Shown here in pieces: positions 60,943 to 64,000 of a DNA stretch of 64,000 nt; position 1 is the stretch's first letter, and the number at the start of each line of letters is the position of its first letter. This stretch comes from Brevibacillus laterosporus DSM 25 (lineage in GTDB: Bacteria; Bacillota; Bacilli; Brevibacillales; Brevibacillaceae). The notes beneath the pieces are model-generated. The model was not told where the DNA came from. It was given only the letters and a program-made list of their open reading frames with translations, and did not search any database. The translations under genes were made by a program, and so were the position numbers. The stretch is taken from NCBI RefSeq assembly GCF_002706795.1, contig NZ_CP017705.1:1429501-1493500 (forward strand), read 5' to 3'.

Positions 60943-61596
60943 TTGACAACAAAGAAAAAGTTTTACCAGAAAAAACGATGGATGATTCTGATCTCTATCA
61001 TTGTCATTCCTATATTACTTATATCCGTTACTAATCAGCTTACTCCTGCCCTGAAAGCTCTAGTAATCAAACAAATATTCGAAGCCAAACCGTTTGCATC
61101 ACCTAAAAACATTGAAACGATTAAAAAGCAAGTTGTTGTAAAAAAAGATATTGTTTATAACGATGCTGGACTTGAAAATAGTATTTTAGATATTTACTAT
61201 CCCAAAAATTCCAATAAAAATCTTCCTGTTATTAGATTTGATAACCCTCATGCATCTACATTAGGAAAGATTTTTTTTAATACAATGTTTTGGTCATATA
61301 CAGGGGAAAAAGATATCAAATCATTCTCTAAAATAGATGAAATATCAACAGTTAAACAGATAACCCCTAATTATCCACCTGTCTTTTTGACAGTTGGAGA
61401 TGCTGATCCTCTTGCACCACATTCAGCAGATCTTATAGATGTTCTCCAAATAAATAACGTAGAAGTGGAGAGTGTTTTATTTGAAGGAACCAAGTCTGAA
61501 TTAGGTCATGAGTATCAATTTGATTTTTCCTCTTCTCATGCTGAAAAAACATTAGAAAAAACAATCGAGTTTTTGAATAAGCATAGGAATAGGTGA
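60943..61596 (+). pseudogene. Alpha/beta hydrolase with internal deletion of the catalytic core
   Basis: The 217-codon frame has an N-terminal membrane segment and the start of an esterase/lipase domain (IVYNDAGLENSILDIYYPKNSNKNLPVI). It then jumps to the C-terminal part (YPPVFLTVGDADPLAPHSADLIDVL; ELGHEYQF). The usual oxyanion HGGG and nucleophile GxSxG block, about 100 residues or more between them, are absent without breaking the frame. The Asp (GDADPL) and His (LGHEY) of the triad remain. It probably has no activity. TTG at 60943 with GGGGTG upstream. Confidence 0.7.
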
Positions 61597-61666
61597 AATT
61601 AAATCACTAAAAATATGACACCCCCTTTTACCGCTGTTCATTAACGTTGTTCTGTAACCCTGTTCC

Positions 61667-61953
61667 TCAGTCCATATATTGTATGTAAATGAAGAAGTTA
61701 CTGTTAGGTACCCACCAAAAATCCTCATCATTCTTTAACTTGATTTGTTTAAACGTTGAATCAAACTTATCTACCCATCCCCAAGCGGATTCTATCACGC
61801 CTCTACCCTCTTTTGTCTCTTTCCACCAGCTAATTGTAAAGGCATAGTCATACTGACGTGAATCAGATATCCTGTAGCAAAACTCGGCTAGCTCATCCTC
61901 TTCAATGATTGTCTTCTCAATCAGTTTCTTATCCTCGTGAAGCTGACGTAACA
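61667..61953 (-). pseudogene. Copy A of a duplicated small gene, 5'-truncated
   Basis: This 95-codon frame matches the 63082-63385 copy over 248 bases. It contains QLHEDKKLIEK, DELAEFCYRISDSRQYDYAF and EGRGVIESAWGWVDKFDS. It keeps the C-terminal end (FFIYIQYMD) but lacks the first 24 residues, which copy B has. The break is at 61953, exactly where the toxin fragment begins on the other strand. The family is not recognised. The TTG that opens the frame is not a real start. Confidence 0.65.
61706..61953. repeat. Direct repeat A flanking the toxin-immunity cassette
   Basis: About 248 bases, roughly 85-90% identical by eye to 63084-63324, in the same orientation. The 1.1-kb toxin fragment plus immunity gene lie between the two copies. 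Confidence 0.8.
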
Positions 61954-62693
61954 ATGATCATCTGCAAGGTAATATTCAAAGCGATAGGGTACAAATATCA
62001 AAAGAAGGTAAACAATTATATCTAGCTAGCGCTTCAGCTAGTTCTAATTCATGGTGGGATGATTTAAAAGATACGGCCTCTGACTGGATTGATTCTAGTA
62101 AGAGATGGCTAGTTGATGCTGGTAATTTTTTATTAGACGCTGCCAAAGCAGGACTGGACTTCTTAATTTTAGATGATGTAAAAACCATTTTTGATCCAAA
62201 AGCTAGTGATGCAGAGAAAGGATTCGCAATTCTCTCTTTATTCCCTGCCGGAAAAGGTGCAAAGGCCGGTAAGAAAGCATATAATCTTTTAAAAGAGCAT
62301 GGTGATGATATAGCTAGTTTTGCTAATAAGGTTCTAAATGGCCGAAAGAAAATTGGAAAATATTATGTTAATTCAAGAATCAATGAAGATTCCTTTCTTA
62401 TACGCGAAACTGAAAAAGCAATGAAAGATAAAAAGCTTCAAGCTGAAGCAAATCATTTACTCAATGAGTATTTAAAAGGAAATAGTAATCCTGGTTCCGG
62501 GAACAACTATCTTTTTAATGGGGTTTTTGAGCTTCGTTCAAAAAATGGAGCTAGAGTATATCTAAGAACTGAAGGAGATACCGTCGAAATACTGGCAAAG
62601 TCAGATAAAAAAAATCAAGCTAAAGTTATTGAGCGTCTAGAAGAAATATACGGAAAAAAAGAAAATAACACAATCACAAGGAGAAAGATATGA
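61954..62693 (+). pseudogene. Polymorphic-toxin C-terminal fragment (pre-toxin-like linker plus RelE-like tip)
   Basis: The plus-strand frame is open for about 245 codons without an in-frame ATG until 62421. It encodes a soluble linker with pre-toxin-like repeats (KTIFDPKASDAEKGFAILSLFPAGKGAKAG) and a basic C-terminal tip with NGVFELRSKNGARVYLRTEGDTVEILAKSDKKNQAKVIERLEEIYG, which resembles RelE/ParE-fold toxins. The N-terminal delivery part is missing, so this looks like a displaced toxin tip. Its stop overlaps the next gene's start by four bases. It may not be translated, but the frame is intact. Confidence 0.65.
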
Positions 62694-63013
62694 AACATGT
62701 AGTAAAAGAAATTTGGATCAATGTAGAGCAGTCAGAAGTTAAAAATTACGACATATACGATAACAATGTCGATGTAATGGTAACGTTATCAGACAATTCA
62801 AAATGGGTCGCAACATTCTTCACCTATGAAAATATAAAGACACTCCAACAAAAAAATAAAAAAACTGGTGAGAATTTAAAAGGTGCTTATCTATGGGCAA
62901 GTGATATGGTTTTGGTTGATAACGTTAGTAGAAAAAGAATAGAGGAAATAATAAACCATTTATTAAAAGAGGACGACTTTAAATATATATTTGTCCATTG
63001 TGAAGAAGATTGA
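62690..63013 (+). CDS. Putative immunity protein of the adjacent toxin tip
   Basis: This 107-aa protein has WINVEQSEVKNYDIYDNNVDVMVTL and ATFFTYENIKTLQQKNKKTGENLKGAYLWASDMVLVD, a pattern seen in immunity proteins that sit beside polymorphic toxins. Its ATG overlaps the toxin frame stop (ATGA), the usual toxin-immunity arrangement. An AAGGAGAAAG ribosome site lies upstream. The toxin that it neutralises is the adjacent RelE-like tip by position only. A hairpin follows. Confidence 0.7.
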   Translation: MKHVVKEIWINVEQSEVKNYDIYDNNVDVMVTLSDNSKWVATFFTYENIKTLQQKNKKTGENLKGAYLWASDMVLVDNVSRKRIEEIINHLLKEDDFKYIFVHCEED

Positions 63014-63036
63014 TTAACAATCAGACGTGAAACCAA

Positions 63037-63072
63037 AGTGAGAGTAGGATTTATTTATTCTCTACTCTCACT
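63037..63072 (+). terminator. Hairpin after the immunity gene
   Basis: AGTGAGAGTAG pairs perfectly with CTACTCTCACT around a 14-base AT loop. There is no T-run, so terminator function is uncertain. Confidence 0.4.
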
Positions 63073-63081
63073 ACATCCTCA

Positions 63082-63385
63082 ACAGGTACACCAAAAATCC
63101 TCATCATTCTTTAGCTTGATCCGTTTGAATTGGGAATCAAACTTCTCCACCCATCCCCAAGCTGATTCTATCACGCCTCTACCCTCTTTTGTCTCTTTCC
63201 ACCAGCTAATTGTAAGGGCGTAGTCATGCTGACGTGATTCAGATATTCCAAAACTCTGCTAGTTCATCCTCTTCAATGATCGGTTTCTCGATCAGTTTCT
63301 TATCCTCATGAAGCTGTCGTAACATCTCTGCATGTTCTGGCAAGATGAATTTCATTACAAGTGGATCAAGAATTTTGCTAGCCAT
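63082..63385 (-). pseudogene. Copy B of the duplicated small gene, frameshifted and 3'-truncated
   Basis: The ATG at 63385 with AAGGAG upstream gives MASKILDPLVMKFILPEHAE before the shared QLHEDKK segment, so it preserves the true N-terminus. Against copy A it has lost five bases at the CYRISDS position, which shifts the frame and ends it. It also diverges at the end near 63082. Together A and B show a full product of about 115 aa. Confidence 0.65.
63084..63324. repeat. Direct repeat B flanking the toxin-immunity cassette
   Basis: Second copy of the repeat at 61706-61953, same orientation, downstream of the immunity gene. Confidence 0.8.
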
Positions 63386-63477
63386 CAAAACATCTCCTTA
63401 AAATACGAATGTATGTTCTTGTTTTATTAAATCTTGAAGAGATTATGCAATGGGTAAAATTACATGTTTACCAATAA

Positions 63478-63525
63478 AAATAGCCCTCCAACGGATTATT
63501 TTTCCGTTAGAAGGCTTTTTCTTAT
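63478..63525 (-). terminator. Terminator of the ETX/MTX2-like toxin gene
   Basis: On the minus strand AGCCTTCTAACGGA pairs with TCCGTTGGAGGGCT (with mismatches) and TATTTTTA follows, just after the stop. Confidence 0.65.
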
Positions 63526-63552
63526 TGAAAGGTATGGAACCTCCTCAAAATA

Positions 63553-64000
63553 TTATTTGAAACTTCTTGTTTCCACTAACTTAGGATTTGATTTATCTGT
63601 AATATCATAAATTTTTACATTTAGCATACTACCAAATATACCTTCGACTTTAGCTGTCCCTTCTGCCTTTACATTACTATTTTCAAATTTGATTCCATTT
63701 ATACTATTTTTTTGAGAAGTAGTTAGTCCCTTCCAATAATTTTGAGTTTTATCACTAAAAGTGTATTCTTTCCAAGCACCCATACCATTTGGAGCCCAAT
63801 ATGATGCAGTTGCCTTTATTGTAGTCACAGGATTACTCCATACACCGGTAAACGTAACATCACCCCAAAAATTTCTTTGTTCCAATACAACGTCTGCTTT
63901 ATATTTTTTATGCGGTGGAACTTCTACAGTTTGTGCAGATGCTTCTATTGTTTTTGTCTCGGATTTTGTTTGTGTCTCTGTAGTAGAAGAGTTGAATTCT
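63553..64000 (-). CDS. ETX/MTX2-type pore-forming toxin, C-terminal part; 5' end outside window
   Basis: The reverse strand is open from the right edge to a stop at 63553 for about 149 codons. The translation has the alternating Thr/Ser-rich stretch TTETQTKSETKTIEASAQTV followed by EVPPHKKYKADVVLEQRNFWGDVTFTG. This is the transmembrane-hairpin and following strand region of aerolysin-like beta-pore toxins of the ETX/MTX2 family (epsilon toxin, Mtx2/Mtx3). The missing N-terminal half would hold the receptor-binding head and signal peptide. A hairpin terminator follows. The family includes several insecticidal Brevibacillus and Lysinibacillus proteins, but the target here is not known. Confidence 0.78.
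   Translation of the reverse strand, partial: EFNSSTTETQTKSETKTIEASAQTVEVPPHKKYKADVVLEQRNFWGDVTFTGVWSNPVTTIKATASYWAPNGMGAWKEYTFSDKTQNYWKGLTTSQKNSINGIKFENSNVKAEGTAKVEGIFGSMLNVKIYDITDKSNPKLVETRSFK

Noticed and set aside
63038..63223. 61-codon plus-strand frame after the immunity gene
   Set aside because: It is antisense to copy B of the repeated small gene and lacks a ribosome site.
1..64000. CRISPR array, rRNA operon, prophage or insertion sequence
   Set aside because: No regularly spaced repeats, rRNA sequence, transposase or phage structural gene was seen. The only long direct repeats are the damaged gene copies at 61.7 and 63.1 kb.

Overview
The window looks like a low-GC, spore-forming Firmicute of the Paenibacillaceae, most likely Brevibacillus and plausibly the B. 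laterosporus group. This is an inference from gene content. The evidence is: conserved order with the Bacillus subtilis yui-yum-yut-yun region; sporulation or spore genes (Spo0E-like, YheC/YheD, YutH, YhcN/YlaJ, LytH-like, GerAB-like); an aminofutalosine synthase of the alternative menaquinone route; and part of an ETX/MTX2-type pore-forming toxin at the right edge. There are no rRNA genes, CRISPR arrays, recognisable transposases or prophage genes. Two tRNA genes are present.

Layout. 1-8 kb: 5' part of leucyl aminopeptidase, DUF309, YuiD, a BtuF-like protein, YuiC-like 3D protein, YuiB, the short YuiA, a Nudix hydrolase, then divergent YumB (NDH-2) and YumC. 8-11.2 kb: a sigma-W-type promoter followed by pspA, a DUF350 gene with an apparent frameshift, DUF4178 and DUF4247, probably an envelope-stress operon. 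11-25 kb: phosphoesterase, ErpA-like carrier, Spo0E-like protein, MqnE, YuzB, YutJ, a 1006-aa PAS/GAF/GGDEF/EAL protein, YheC/YheD, a lipoprotein, YuzD, mccAB and Nfu (YutI). 25-36 kb: hydrolase, 2-hydroxyacid dehydrogenase, YutH, YutG, YutF, a SufR-like regulator, YutE, a 35-aa membrane protein, GlpX, DUF3055, a histidine-rich protein, YutD, YutC and LipA. 36-44 kb: YhaN/YhaO, a LarC-like protein, LytH/YunA, an orphan BcsB-like protein and CorA. 44-51 kb: sulfide:quinone reductase plus persulfide dioxygenase-rhodanese, an HD-GYP protein, YunC, YunE, YunF and a JAMM metalloprotease-like protein. 51-57.7 kb: two tandem BMP-family lipoproteins, CsoR and CopZ behind a likely CsoR operator, then FloT and an NfeD protein behind a second sigma-W-type promoter, and a SUFU-domain protein. 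57.9-58.1 kb: tRNA-His and tRNA-Ser.

Right end (58-64 kb). This part is AT-rich and accessory. It holds a lone GerAB-type permease, a nucleotidyltransferase-like protein, an alpha/beta hydrolase that has lost its catalytic core, and a polymorphic-toxin C-terminal fragment with its presumed immunity gene. That pair lies between two direct, damaged copies of another small gene. The toxin gene cut by the window edge follows.

How the parts fit together. Respiration is represented by YumB, YutJ, MqnE and SQR. Fe-S biogenesis and use is represented by ErpA, Nfu, LipA and the SufR-like regulator. Sulfur handling includes mccAB, SQR, the CstB-like protein and the YunE exporter family. Envelope stress is represented by two separate sigma-W-type operons (pspA and floT). 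Two cyclic-di-GMP phosphodiesterase-type proteins and a lone BcsB-like protein share the window, without a cellulose synthase in view.
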